A stretch of 64,000 bases of DNA from Parabacteroides sp. AD58 (GCF_023744375.2 NZ_CP146284.1:2666001-2730000), one strand, 5' to 3'. Shown: positions 44,390 to 53,873, numbered from the stretch's first letter. Numbers and translations: made by a program. The notes: generated from the letters alone by a model not told the origin.

Positions 44390-46384
44390 TTATTGTTGTG
44401 GAACCCAAAGAACAGCGTCTGCAAATAATCTGTCCGTTGGTCGAGTTGTTGCAAGTTTAACGTAAGACGATTTACCTTCTGAGCAATTATAAACGCCTAA
44501 AGATACCCATGAATTTTTATTATTCAAAAGGTCTATTTGTTTTATTTCAGTTCCATCTGCATGCTTAATCTCGAATGATAAAGATTGAGGCATATCCTGC
44601 TCTGGTAAAGATGGACAGAAGAAATAAATCTCATATTTACTTGATTCTTTAATAACAGGGTTAAATGTAAATGAAGCATTTTTCCCATTTGCAAATTTGT
44701 AACCTGATTTATAGCTTTGGTGCCCAGATTTATTAGACCAGTTTCCTGTCATTTTAATTTTTAACGAGTCTGTATCATCTACCAGTATTTCCGGAATTGA
44801 GCCGTCTAAATAAGGATCATCTGCTAAAATAGTCTGCAACTTGTGTACGTCAATGTTTTGCACACTTTTCTTGTCATCAATAGCTAAAGAGGAAGCTATT
44901 GCAGCAGACTGACCTAAGACCATAAAAACAGGTTCCATTCTTATTGATCCGTAAGCTATATGCGTTGCAGATAAGCAAACTGGAACAATAAGATTCTGAC
45001 ATTCATTTTGTTTAGGTACAATACTTCTGTATGAAATTGGATAGGGTGAAAAGCCTCCAACTTGTACATCTCCTTCATTCTTTACCATCCCATTGATGAC
45101 TATACGTTGGCAATTATGTGAATCCATTCCATATGCTCCAAAGCCAACTCCATCATCAACGGTTACAGTTCCTTGACAATTCTTCTGTGTCATAACATAC
45201 TCGCCAATTAAACGTCTCGATTCCCGAATATATAGTTGAGTCGGAAAGTTGTCATTGTCTACAAATTCGTCTTTTGCCCATCCGAATTCTGAGATTTTAT
45301 TTCGCAATTGTTCAGGTACTCTTTCATCATGTGTCATAAAATAGAGTAATCCTTTTGTATATTCTACATGATCTTTCCATATTTTTTCCCGTGTTACGTA
45401 ACTGCCTTCCGGATATTCATAGTTCATCCCTATCATATCCGTGGATAATGGTCCTTTATTGTTTACATCATATTTATGATCAGGCATTATTCCCCAATTG
45501 AATAATAAGAAATTATCTATAGTAGGCTCCATTTTTTTTAAAGCCCTTGCCAATAATTCATATTTGCTCGGATCATAAGTTTCTGGTTTTTCAAAAGGTC
45601 TTCGGTTTTCCGGAACATCCGTTAAGCATAAACGGAAATTATAGGCTTGGATTAATTTATCCCCAGAACCTTTCTCTTTTAGCGTATTATTGCTTATCCC
45701 CCAACATAAACCGCTTGTAGAATCACCTTCTATTTTATAAGGATCAATTCCGTCGGGAAATTGATGCCAATATGAGATTTGTACGCCATTTAGAGTTTCT
45801 CCGTATTCGGCATTGCTTTCTCGTCCAGTTGTATATGAAACACCTGATTTAGCCATTAAATCACCTTCATAAGAACAATCTATAAATTGTTTGGCATGGA
45901 CTTCAATTAAGCTCTTTGTATCTGACTCTTTTGAAGATTCCAGGGTGATAGCTTTAATGTTTTTATTCTCGACTACAGAGCTAATGATGCGTCTGTTATA
46001 CAGAACATTCAAATCTCCATCCTCTACAAACTGATTTATTACTTTTGTAGCAACACTTGGTGGAAATGTCCATTGTTCAAATTTGTTATAATGTTTACCT
46101 ATTTGTCTGTAAAATAGACGAGCTAAACCCGTAACTGCATATTTATTCCCGATGTCTGTCATGCCCAATCCTCCTGTTGTCATTCCGCCTAAATATTTTC
46201 CAGGTTCGATAAGAACTACAGATTTTCCCATTTTATGTGCAGAATATGCTGCAATTACTCCTGCAGATGTACCGCCATAAACGCAGATATCAACGTCTAT
46301 TACAGGATTCGTTGTTTGCTCTCTATGACACGAAAAGATAAACAAACATAATGAGGAAATGATAAGTAAATATTTTATTTTCAT
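44390..46384 (-). CDS. FAD-dependent oxidoreductase lipoprotein with golvesin-like C-terminal domain
   Basis: This is a 664-residue lipoprotein (lipobox ending FIFSC, Cys19). The FAD_oxidored domain begins with VDICVYGGTSAGVIAAYSAHKMG and VVLIEPGKYLGGMTTGGLGMTD (about 30-70), with QFIDCSYEGDLMAKSG near 178 and RMEPVFMVLGQSAAIASSLA near 485. From about residue 535 a beta-sandwich of roughly 125 residues follows (TGNWSNKSGHQSY, a KYEIYFFCPS strand, ADAVLWVPQQ at the end), like the golvesin/xanthan-lyase C-terminal-type domain attached to many secreted enzymes. It is the first flavoprotein after SusD, separated from it by a hairpin. It should be outer-membrane attached. The substrate is unknown. 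Confidence 0.86.
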   Translation of the reverse strand: MKIKYLLIISSLCLFIFSCHREQTTNPVIDVDICVYGGTSAGVIAAYSAHKMGKSVVLIEPGKYLGGMTTGGLGMTDIGNKYAVTGLARLFYRQIGKHYNKFEQWTFPPSVATKVINQFVEDGDLNVLYNRRIISSVVENKNIKAITLESSKESDTKSLIEVHAKQFIDCSYEGDLMAKSGVSYTTGRESNAEYGETLNGVQISYWHQFPDGIDPYKIEGDSTSGLCWGISNNTLKEKGSGDKLIQAYNFRLCLTDVPENRRPFEKPETYDPSKYELLARALKKMEPTIDNFLLFNWGIMPDHKYDVNNKGPLSTDMIGMNYEYPEGSYVTREKIWKDHVEYTKGLLYFMTHDERVPEQLRNKISEFGWAKDEFVDNDNFPTQLYIRESRRLIGEYVMTQKNCQGTVTVDDGVGFGAYGMDSHNCQRIVINGMVKNEGDVQVGGFSPYPISYRSIVPKQNECQNLIVPVCLSATHIAYGSIRMEPVFMVLGQSAAIASSLAIDDKKSVQNIDVHKLQTILADDPYLDGSIPEILVDDTDSLKIKMTGNWSNKSGHQSYKSGYKFANGKNASFTFNPVIKESSKYEIYFFCPSLPEQDMPQSLSFEIKHADGTEIKQIDLLNNKNSWVSLGVYNCSEGKSSYVKLATTRPTDRLFADAVLWVPQQ

Positions 46385-46416
46385 ATTATTATGCCATAAT
46401 TGATTATTATAAATTA

Positions 46417-46467
46417 GCCCTAGTTAGTATCTGATAAGTAATAATTAAACAGATATGTAACTAGGGC
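46417..46467 (-). terminator. Hairpin between susD and the first flavoprotein gene
   Basis: GCCCTAGTTA (46417-46426) pairs with TAACTAGGGC (46458-46467), and an inner ATCTG (46429-46433) pairs with CAGAT (46450-46454). On the minus strand TAATTTATAATAAT follows. It lies inside a probable operon, so it may be a partial terminator or a processing site that keeps SusCD output above that of the enzymes. Confidence 0.6.
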
Positions 46468-46522
46468 CTTAAATTCAACTAAACATCATATGATGTTTTA
46501 TTTATAGATGATTAAGCCTGCA

Positions 46523-48361
46523 TCAATATCCTTCATTTTGAGTTAAATTACTATTAACTAATATGTCATCAGCTGGAATAGGCCATAGGTAATTTTTATT
46601 AGGATCAAATGACATTTTGTAGAATGTAGTAATGTATCCTGCTTTTTCCATCGGTGAAAGATCTGGTAATCCGTCTTCATCGATCTCAGGAATACCTCCG
46701 ATTGGAAAGTTTCCGTCATCCCAATTTTTTAATATAGTTAAGAAGTCGGAAGATAAAACCAGATTCGATTCATCTCCAGTTAATCCATTCCAGTCTGCTG
46801 AACCAGACCATGCACGAGATAAATAATACATAGATTTGTTATGGGATTTTTCTGCTATGCGCCAACGTAACAAGTCGCGATAGCGTAATCCCTCAAATGC
46901 AAATTCAGAGCGACGTTCCATTCGAATAATTTTACGTAATGCTGCTTGTGAAGTTATTTCGACACGAGGATAATTTATTCCTGTACCACGATAAGCCCGT
47001 TCTCGAATCAGATTAATAGTTTTATCCAAGTCTTCTTGTGTACATTGCCCCAATTCATTTTTGGCTTCAATGTAAGTCATTAGAACTTCAGCATACCGAA
47101 GATAAGGATAACAGTTGTCTGCAACTAAACCATGATTGTTAAAGTCTTTCCAATCATCTTTAACAAATTTGCGTATGATGAGTCCATTATAAGCAGAATG
47201 CTGATTGGATGCCTTAGAGTCTGTACTTAAGACCATTTGCCCTGAAGATACTTCATATACCTTATTAGCATAAGGATTTGGGTTATATTCATATCCAAGA
47301 GTGATGTAATCAGGATACTTCTCAGGAAATGTTCCATCTATTTTAGACTGTTCATATTCTTTATAATCGGCAGAATATTTGGTCTTAAATGGCTGAATAG
47401 ACATTGTAAGGCGAGGATCTCGATTAACAAATGGATCTTTTGGGTTATATAGGGGTGATTCATCAATAGGAAGTCCGTCAGTACAAGTATATGAACAGAA
47501 CAACTCTAGTGAGGGACTCTGGTTACAATGCCCTCCAACTTTGCGGATAGCAAAATCTCTAACATTTGCCATAAATCCATAACCTTTTTTCAAGGTTAGA
47601 TCTCCTTTAAAGTAAAACATAAATTCAGGAGAACTGTTGGCTTTAAACATTTCTAAATAGTTGTCATGTAATTTGTAGACGCCTAAATTCATACATTTTT
47701 CAGCTGCATCAATAGCTATTTCCCAATCTTCGTGGAAAAGAGCAAAACGAGCTTTGAAACCAAGAGCGGCTCCTTTAGTAGGACGTTGTTGCCCAGTATA
47801 TGAAGTAGGTAAATATTCTGCTGCTTTATCTAAGCACTCATAGGCGTAAGCCAAGATTTCACTTTTAGGGGTACGAACAGCAGTATATGCTTCTTCCAAT
47901 GTCATTCCTTTATTTAATACACAATCGCCATAATATGTGGCTAATTCGCAATAAGCAAATCCAATCATGAAATAAGCCTCACCTTTATATTGGTTAATTT
48001 TTGCTTCACTTAGCCCGCTTGCTGTTCCATTATCCAAAGCTTGCAAAATTTTGTTAGCTCGGGCTATTGCCTTATAAAGAGAATTCCAGCGGGTTGAAGC
48101 TTCTCCCCATTGTGAAGTTATGGTCCCTAATGTCACTTCATTGGAGCCATTTCTATTTAATAAATCGTCATCCCAATAGATAGCATCAATAGGGAAAAAG
48201 TCTGGACGCCATAAATCATTAAGAGCCATTTCGATTTCGGTTTCGTCGTGATACCAATTTTCACTTGATCCTTCAGACAGAGGATTTAAATCAAGATCAG
48301 CACAGGATGTCAAGCAAAGAGCTATGATCCCTGTTGTTAAAAATTTATTTATTATATTCAT
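46523..48361 (-). CDS. SusD/RagB-family outer-membrane nutrient-binding lipoprotein
   Basis: This surface lipoprotein caps the SusC transporter and binds the glycan or glycoside. The 612-residue protein has a lipobox at ALCLTSC (Cys20), then DLDLNPLSEGSSENWY and TPR-like helices. The NRDPRLTMSIQP motif lies near 310, the RYAEVLMTYIEAKNE motif near 425, and RMERRSEFAFEGLRYRDLLRW near 480-505. It is 15 bases after the SusC gene. A decayed second susD lies 7 kb further down the locus. Confidence 0.93.
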   Translation of the reverse strand: MNIINKFLTTGIIALCLTSCADLDLNPLSEGSSENWYHDETEIEMALNDLWRPDFFPIDAIYWDDDLLNRNGSNEVTLGTITSQWGEASTRWNSLYKAIARANKILQALDNGTASGLSEAKINQYKGEAYFMIGFAYCELATYYGDCVLNKGMTLEEAYTAVRTPKSEILAYAYECLDKAAEYLPTSYTGQQRPTKGAALGFKARFALFHEDWEIAIDAAEKCMNLGVYKLHDNYLEMFKANSSPEFMFYFKGDLTLKKGYGFMANVRDFAIRKVGGHCNQSPSLELFCSYTCTDGLPIDESPLYNPKDPFVNRDPRLTMSIQPFKTKYSADYKEYEQSKIDGTFPEKYPDYITLGYEYNPNPYANKVYEVSSGQMVLSTDSKASNQHSAYNGLIIRKFVKDDWKDFNNHGLVADNCYPYLRYAEVLMTYIEAKNELGQCTQEDLDKTINLIRERAYRGTGINYPRVEITSQAALRKIIRMERRSEFAFEGLRYRDLLRWRIAEKSHNKSMYYLSRAWSGSADWNGLTGDESNLVLSSDFLTILKNWDDGNFPIGGIPEIDEDGLPDLSPMEKAGYITTFYKMSFDPNKNYLWPIPADDILVNSNLTQNEGY

Positions 48362-48375
48362 ATTGCTGTTTTTAA

Positions 48376-51300
48376 TTAAAATGATACATTAAGACCAAAT
48401 ATATAAGAAGATGTGATAAGATCACTACTGCGGTCCCATTCTGGATCATAACCTTCCGGATATTTAGAGAAAGCTGGGAGGTCATTGGCACTGAAGTAAA
48501 CCCTTAATTTATTGACAAAAAACTTCTTAGTAATATTTGACGGAATTGTATAGCCTAAAGAGATATTCTTGATACGCATATATGCACCATTAAATAGATA
48601 GAAATCACTGTTGGCATAAATATTAGCATCATTAGTTGTTAGTTTCGGATATTTTGCTTTTGCATTTTCCTCATCTGTTGCTGTTGGACTCCAATGGCTT
48701 TCTATTAAATTCAAAGGACATGCATAAGCTTGATTGTTATATGGTTTATCGGCCCATGACCAATAAACTAATTGATGTCCTATGCCTTGGAAAGACAAAT
48801 TAAAGTCAAATCCTTTCCATTCAGCCCAAAGTGATCCGCCATATTGCATTTCAGGTAAGGAATTACCCAAACGAACGCGATCTCCAGACGCAGTTATAAT
48901 ACCATCTCCATTAATATCTTGGTAGCGGATATTTCCTGCTGAATCATTGTTCGTTAATACGGGAATTTTATTCCCATTTTCGTCATACATTGCAGCTTCA
49001 TTTAGGATTATCCCTAAATTTTTATATCCATACCATTCTTGATAATATGATCCTTCTTCTGTTATTTTATTATTATCAATATTTTGTCGATCGGCCATAT
49101 AACCCATTCTAGAACGATAATCAGAAAGATTGAAACTAACGCCATAACGGAAATCATTGATCTGATCACTCCATGAAAGTTCCAGATCCCATCCTTTAGT
49201 ATTCATATCGGCCGCATTGTTTTGTGGGGCATTATAACCAAAATACGATGGGAAACCGACTTGCATTAGCATATCAACGGTCTTTTTATAGTAATAGTCA
49301 ACAGATCCTCGTAGGCGATTGTTTAAAAGTGTAATGTCTGTTCCTAGACCATAAGTAGTTGTTGTTTCCCATGTAATATCATTAAATGCATAGTCTGTTT
49401 GATAAGCTGTTTGTACAACATCTGCAGTTCCTGTAGACATATTGGGTAAAAAGTTTGTTCCAAAAGTAAGTTTTGCTTGATATGGAAATTCAGAACCGAT
49501 ACGTTCATTACCCAATTGTCCTATAGAACCTCTAAGCTTTAAATAATTTACAACATTCTTGTTAAACCAAGGTTCCTCAGAAATTACCCAACCGGCACTG
49601 ACCGAAGGAAAAGTTCCCCAACGATGTCCGTCCGCGAAACGAGAGGAACCATCCGAACGAATATTGGCTTGTAACATATACCGATCGGCCCATGAATACA
49701 TGATACGACCAAAGAATGATCTATAGGCATTATGCCCTGCACTTCCACTGTTATATTGGTAGTCTTCCGGACCTAAATTTAAATAAGGGAAATTATTCAA
49801 TGTATAATTAGTCCTTGAAGCGCCTTCGTTTTCCCATTTGTAAGAATAATCTTCGTAACCAGCCATTAAGCCAATAGAATGCCGCTTTATTTGGAATTTA
49901 TAGTTGGCATAAAACTGCATTGTCAGGCTACGAGTGTCATTACGTGTCTCATTTAGGCTTGTAGAAGAGTAACCCACTCCAGGAATTGCATCACCATTAA
50001 TCCGGTATACATCATATGCCGTTTTATGGTCTTTGCCTTTATTAAAAGTATACCGTGGAGCTGCAACGGCAGTAAGCGTTAAGCCTTCAACGGGAGTAAG
50101 ATCTAATTGGATTTTACCTCCAGCCCGATAATATTCAGATTTATTTATTCCACTTAAATCTTGCTGTGCTATAGGATTGTCACCGTCTTTCCCATCTGCA
50201 TAGCTGCCGTCAGCCCAAAAAGCATTGTAAATAGGGGCCGAAAACATATAGCTATACATGCTAGTATGTGGAGTATTGGTTTGCGAGTAAAGTAAGTTCA
50301 AATCTACGTTTGCATGAATCCAATCATTTATTGTATAGTCATTGTTTGATCGAACATTAAAACGCTCATAATCTTTATTGTTATATAAAGCTTCTGATTC
50401 ATAATAATTAAGGCTGAAGTTAGTTTTTAGCTTTTCTGTACCACCGCTGAGTGAAAAAGAGTGGCGCTGATGATGTGTTGTTTTTTTCAATGCTAAATCT
50501 AAGAAATCTGTATCTGGATACAAATCTGGATTCTCAGCTCGTAGTTGAGCATAATTATGAATCAAGTCTTCAGAATAAGCTGAATTTAGTGATGAAGCTC
50601 CATCATTATATGCAAGTTCATTATACCCTGTCATCCATTGCACAGCATTTGCAAATTTGGGGACAGCAGTTGGGGCATCAATTCCATACTCAACATTATA
50701 AGAAAGATGGAAATCTTTATTTTTAGCTCGTTTGGTTGTAATCAAAACAACACCTGCTGCAGCACGTGAACCATAAATGGCAGCAGAAGCAGCATCTTTA
50801 AGTACTTGAATATCCTTTACATCCTCAGGTGCTACATCGTTAATTTCTCCAGGAACACCATCGATAATAATTAACGGGTCATTTGTAGATAAAGTCGTAA
50901 CACCTCGTACTCGGATAGTAGAACCAGCAGAAGGGTCTCCACTTGAACGGGTTATTTGGACACCCGCCATTTGTCCTTGTAGTTGACTAGATAATTGAGG
51001 AGAATTTCGCATTTGTAGCTTTTCTCCTCCTAAAGATGATGTTGAACCTGTCAAATCGATTTTTCGAGCAGTTCCATATCCTATAACTACTAACTCATCC
51101 AAAGCTTCAGCATCTTCTTTCAATGCTATAGAGAGGTTGGTTTGATTTCCTACTATAATTTCTTGGTTTGCGTAACCAATATAAGAGATTTGTAAGACGG
51201 CTCCTTCTTCTACATCTAATGAGAATTTGCCATTCATATCAGTAATGGTTCCGTTAGTTGTCCCTTTGACCATTACATTAGCTCCAATAACGGGTGTACC

Positions 51301-51750
51301 ATCATCATCAAATATAGTGCCAGTAATTTTCTTGGTAGTTTGTTGAATACTGGGGTAAGACTCATCTTTTTGAGTTAATACAATACGTTTATCCACAACT
51401 TTATAGATGACATCTGTATTTGTGAAGATGGCATCTAAAATGTTGAAGATATTGGTTTCGTTCATTGAAACCGATACTCTGCGGTTCAGATCTACATGAC
51501 GGTTGTTGTAAAAAAATGAGAAATCTGTTTTTTCTTCAATTTGCTGAAGAATTTCTCCAACTGTGAGATTTTCTACATTAAGACTAATCGTGGTAGTCTG
51601 AGCGTATGTATTAGTTGCTTGAACTATTCCTGCCGATCCAATCAAACAGGCAAAAAATAATGATTTCATAAGAATCGGAGTTCTTTTCTCAAAAGTCGTT
51701 TGGAAAGACTTTTTTACCGGAGATAAAGGTGTTTTGCGATTTTTTTGCAT
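48376..51750 (-). CDS. SusC/RagA-family TonB-dependent transporter with STN domain
   Basis: This outer-membrane channel imports the locus substrate using TonB. The 1124-residue protein has an extended N-terminus and signal region (about 1-50), then an STN domain (about 58-108), the mark of transporters that signal through FecR anti-sigma factors. A carboxypeptidase-regulatory-like domain (about 140-222) precedes the plug at about 228-345 (GYGTARKIDLTGS, GQMAGVQIT, IIDGVPG, VLKDAASAAIYGSRAAAGVVLITTK). A beta-barrel follows to a C-terminal aromatic residue (FGLNVSF). The FecR gene lies 256 bases upstream, in line with control by signalling. The substrate cannot be read from the sequence. Confidence 0.95.
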   Translation of the reverse strand: MQKNRKTPLSPVKKSFQTTFEKRTPILMKSLFFACLIGSAGIVQATNTYAQTTTISLNVENLTVGEILQQIEEKTDFSFFYNNRHVDLNRRVSVSMNETNIFNILDAIFTNTDVIYKVVDKRIVLTQKDESYPSIQQTTKKITGTIFDDDGTPVIGANVMVKGTTNGTITDMNGKFSLDVEEGAVLQISYIGYANQEIIVGNQTNLSIALKEDAEALDELVVIGYGTARKIDLTGSTSSLGGEKLQMRNSPQLSSQLQGQMAGVQITRSSGDPSAGSTIRVRGVTTLSTNDPLIIIDGVPGEINDVAPEDVKDIQVLKDAASAAIYGSRAAAGVVLITTKRAKNKDFHLSYNVEYGIDAPTAVPKFANAVQWMTGYNELAYNDGASSLNSAYSEDLIHNYAQLRAENPDLYPDTDFLDLALKKTTHHQRHSFSLSGGTEKLKTNFSLNYYESEALYNNKDYERFNVRSNNDYTINDWIHANVDLNLLYSQTNTPHTSMYSYMFSAPIYNAFWADGSYADGKDGDNPIAQQDLSGINKSEYYRAGGKIQLDLTPVEGLTLTAVAAPRYTFNKGKDHKTAYDVYRINGDAIPGVGYSSTSLNETRNDTRSLTMQFYANYKFQIKRHSIGLMAGYEDYSYKWENEGASRTNYTLNNFPYLNLGPEDYQYNSGSAGHNAYRSFFGRIMYSWADRYMLQANIRSDGSSRFADGHRWGTFPSVSAGWVISEEPWFNKNVVNYLKLRGSIGQLGNERIGSEFPYQAKLTFGTNFLPNMSTGTADVVQTAYQTDYAFNDITWETTTTYGLGTDITLLNNRLRGSVDYYYKKTVDMLMQVGFPSYFGYNAPQNNAADMNTKGWDLELSWSDQINDFRYGVSFNLSDYRSRMGYMADRQNIDNNKITEEGSYYQEWYGYKNLGIILNEAAMYDENGNKIPVLTNNDSAGNIRYQDINGDGIITASGDRVRLGNSLPEMQYGGSLWAEWKGFDFNLSFQGIGHQLVYWSWADKPYNNQAYACPLNLIESHWSPTATDEENAKAKYPKLTTNDANIYANSDFYLFNGAYMRIKNISLGYTIPSNITKKFFVNKLRVYFSANDLPAFSKYPEGYDPEWDRSSDLITSSYIFGLNVSF

Positions 51751-52005
51751 AAGTTTGTGTGCTTTTGAGGTGAAAAATGATTTAATGACTTGTCGTCAAA
51801 CAAACCGGTTAACTAATTCATTTCATACGGGGGAAAGGTAGGTCATTTTCCCTGTGTGTTTTTAAGAAGATTCCATTTTCATGATGTAAATGATTTAAGT
51901 TTAATATTTAAGTTTTATTCTCTTTATATGTAAGACAAACGAAAGAAAGAGATTCCTAAACGAAATGACAACTTTTTTATATAATTTTTTTCGCCTTGAT
52001 TGTTT

Positions 52006-53004
52006 TTAGTAGATTTCAATAATTTGCTTCTTCTCTGATTTATCTTGAGAAGTAATATAACGCCATTTGATATGCGATGAAATTTGGAAAATTTCAAGGA
52101 TACGGTCTAAGCGCTGATTGGTGAATGTGCCGGTGAATGCATCTTGTTGGTATTTAGGATTGGACACTTTGAATTGAACATAATAACGTTTCTCCAGCAT
52201 GTGAAGGGCTTCGTTAAAAGGTGTATTACTGAAGATCAGTTTTCCGTCTTTCCAAGAAGATTCCGAGACTCCATTGGTCTTGAAGGTTTCATATTGTTTC
52301 CTAAGGCGGTTATATACAATCTTTTCTCCGGGATGAATGGCTACTTCTTTCCCTTCATATTTGAAGCGGACGGCTCCTTCTACTAGAGTAGTGGCAATGG
52401 TAGAATCGTGAGCAAATGCTTCTACATTGAAGGATGTGCCTAATACTTCTACGACTGCCTGGTGTGGAGTCGATACAATAAAATGTTGTTCCGGATTTTT
52501 GGTAACTTCAAAATAGGCTTCCCCGGAAAGCTTTACGTTACGTGTCTGGTCGATGAATACCTCCGGGAAAGATATGGATGATTCGGAATTCAGGGAAACA
52601 TGAGAACCGTCCGGTAAGGTCAGTTGGGTGGTCATGCCGGGATTGGTCTTCACGGTTAGCCAGCGGACTTCTTTCTCAGTTGTATATGGAAAGAACCAGT
52701 ACAAACCGAGTAATGGGAGAAATAAGATTGCTGCCACCCGTTCAATTCGGTGTAGCCATAGTTTTGCCTCAGACTGCAGAATACGGCGATTTACTTTCTG
52801 CAAGGCTTTTTCCGGCTGTACACGATTCATCACCGAAAGTGTGTCGGCCGACAGGTTAATTAAATACATTTGGCGAACAATTTTTTGATGCTCTTCTGAT
52901 TCTGCTATCCATTCTTCTACCAAATATCTTTCTTCTGTTGTCACATTCCCATCGCAGTACCGAGGAAGTAATTCTTCTATGCGGATATTTCCCTTCTGTT
53001 CCAT
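52006..53004 (-). CDS. FecR-family anti-sigma factor
   Basis: This is a 332-residue inner-membrane anti-sigma factor. The N-terminal cytoplasmic part (about 1-85, LLPRYCDGNVTTEERYLVEEW) binds the sigma factor. One transmembrane helix lies at about 88-106. The periplasmic FecR domain spans about 115-215 (LPDGSHVSLNSESSISFPE and VEVLGTSFNVEAF motifs), and a DUF4974-type C-terminal domain runs from about 250 to the end (LIFSNTPFNEALHMLEKRY). It should sense the STN domain of the SusC protein encoded next. The ECF sigma gene normally found directly upstream is missing; upstream lies superoxide dismutase. Confidence 0.92.
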   Translation of the reverse strand: MEQKGNIRIEELLPRYCDGNVTTEERYLVEEWIAESEEHQKIVRQMYLINLSADTLSVMNRVQPEKALQKVNRRILQSEAKLWLHRIERVAAILFLPLLGLYWFFPYTTEKEVRWLTVKTNPGMTTQLTLPDGSHVSLNSESSISFPEVFIDQTRNVKLSGEAYFEVTKNPEQHFIVSTPHQAVVEVLGTSFNVEAFAHDSTIATTLVEGAVRFKYEGKEVAIHPGEKIVYNRLRKQYETFKTNGVSESSWKDGKLIFSNTPFNEALHMLEKRYYVQFKVSNPKYQQDAFTGTFTNQRLDRILEIFQISSHIKWRYITSQDKSEKKQIIEIY

Positions 53005-53174
53005 ATTTGTCCGTTGTCTAATTATATAGACAGGCGAAATTACCTAAATCCTAAACAGACTAGCAGGTTTTTTCATTTTTTTGAGGCGGGATATCATAGA
53101 AAGTAACCATTCAATAGCAGAAAATCTCGTTACTTTTTAATTGTTTGACAGTTGTCGGAAAGCTTTTCCATATA

Positions 53175-53227
53175 TGTGCTAAAACTTTTTGACAGATATG
53201 AAAAAGCTTTAGCACATCTGTCAAAAA
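53175..53227. repeat. Interleaved inverted repeats upstream of the fecR gene
   Basis: In the 293-base gap between the SOD and FecR genes, TGTGCTAAA (53175-53183) is complementary to TTTAGCACA (53208-53216), and TTTTTGACAGAT (53186-53197) to ATCTGTCAAAAA (53216-53227). The order A-B-A'-B' allows a pseudoknot or two alternative hairpins. A further ATGCTAAAGC word follows near 53256. The structure may end the SOD transcript or control the FecR-SusCD transcript. Confidence 0.55.
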
Positions 53228-53297
53228 TATAAAAGGCTACGACATTTTGACTAATATGCTAAAGCTATTTCCTTAATATATGGGTATTGAAATATAA

Positions 53298-53873
53298 TTA
53301 TCCTAAGAGATCGGCTACTTTTTCCCAATTGACTAGTTTCCAGAAAGCCTCGATGAAGGCGGCCCGGTTATTCCGGTAGTCAATGTAATAGGCATGTTCC
53401 CATACATCAATAACCAATAATGGTTTCAATCCGTCTTTTAACGGGTTACCTGCATTGGATGTAGGCAGCAGAGACAGCTTTCCGTCTTTGCCAAGCACAA
53501 GCCATACCCAACCTGACCCGAAAAGTCCTAAAGCTGCTTTTGTGAAATCTTCTTTGAATTGATCTACCGAACCGAAATCGCGCGTCAACAATCCAGCCAA
53601 ATCATCCGGCAATGAAGGTTGTTTGGGAGTTAATAACTGGAAGAAGAAAGTGTGGTTCCAAGTTTGAGCCGCATTGTTGTAGATTCCACCGTCTGCCTGG
53701 CAGACAATCTGTTCCAGTTCCAGGTTTTCATAGGGCGTTCCTACAATCAGTTTATTCAGGTTGTTTACATACGTCTGAAGATGCTTTCCATAATGAAAGT
53801 CGAATGTTTCTTTGCTCATCAACGGAGCGAGTGCTTCCATCTCGTAGGGAAGCTTGGGCATCTGATGCATCAT
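53298..53873 (-). CDS. sodB: Superoxide dismutase, Fe/Mn family
   Basis: This enzyme dismutates superoxide in the cytoplasm. The 191-residue protein has the four metal ligands of the family: His27 in FHYGKHLQTY, His74 in AQTWNHTFFF, and the Asp and His of the DVWEHAYY motif near 155-160. The sequence around these ligands fits the Fe or cambialistic type usual in gut Bacteroidota; the metal cannot be fixed from the sequence. No export signal is present. The start could be any of three early Met codons (MMHQMPKLPY). It is monocistronic, between the fecR locus and uvrA. Confidence 0.95.
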   Translation of the reverse strand: MMHQMPKLPYEMEALAPLMSKETFDFHYGKHLQTYVNNLNKLIVGTPYENLELEQIVCQADGGIYNNAAQTWNHTFFFQLLTPKQPSLPDDLAGLLTRDFGSVDQFKEDFTKAALGLFGSGWVWLVLGKDGKLSLLPTSNAGNPLKDGLKPLLVIDVWEHAYYIDYRNNRAAFIEAFWKLVNWEKVADLLG

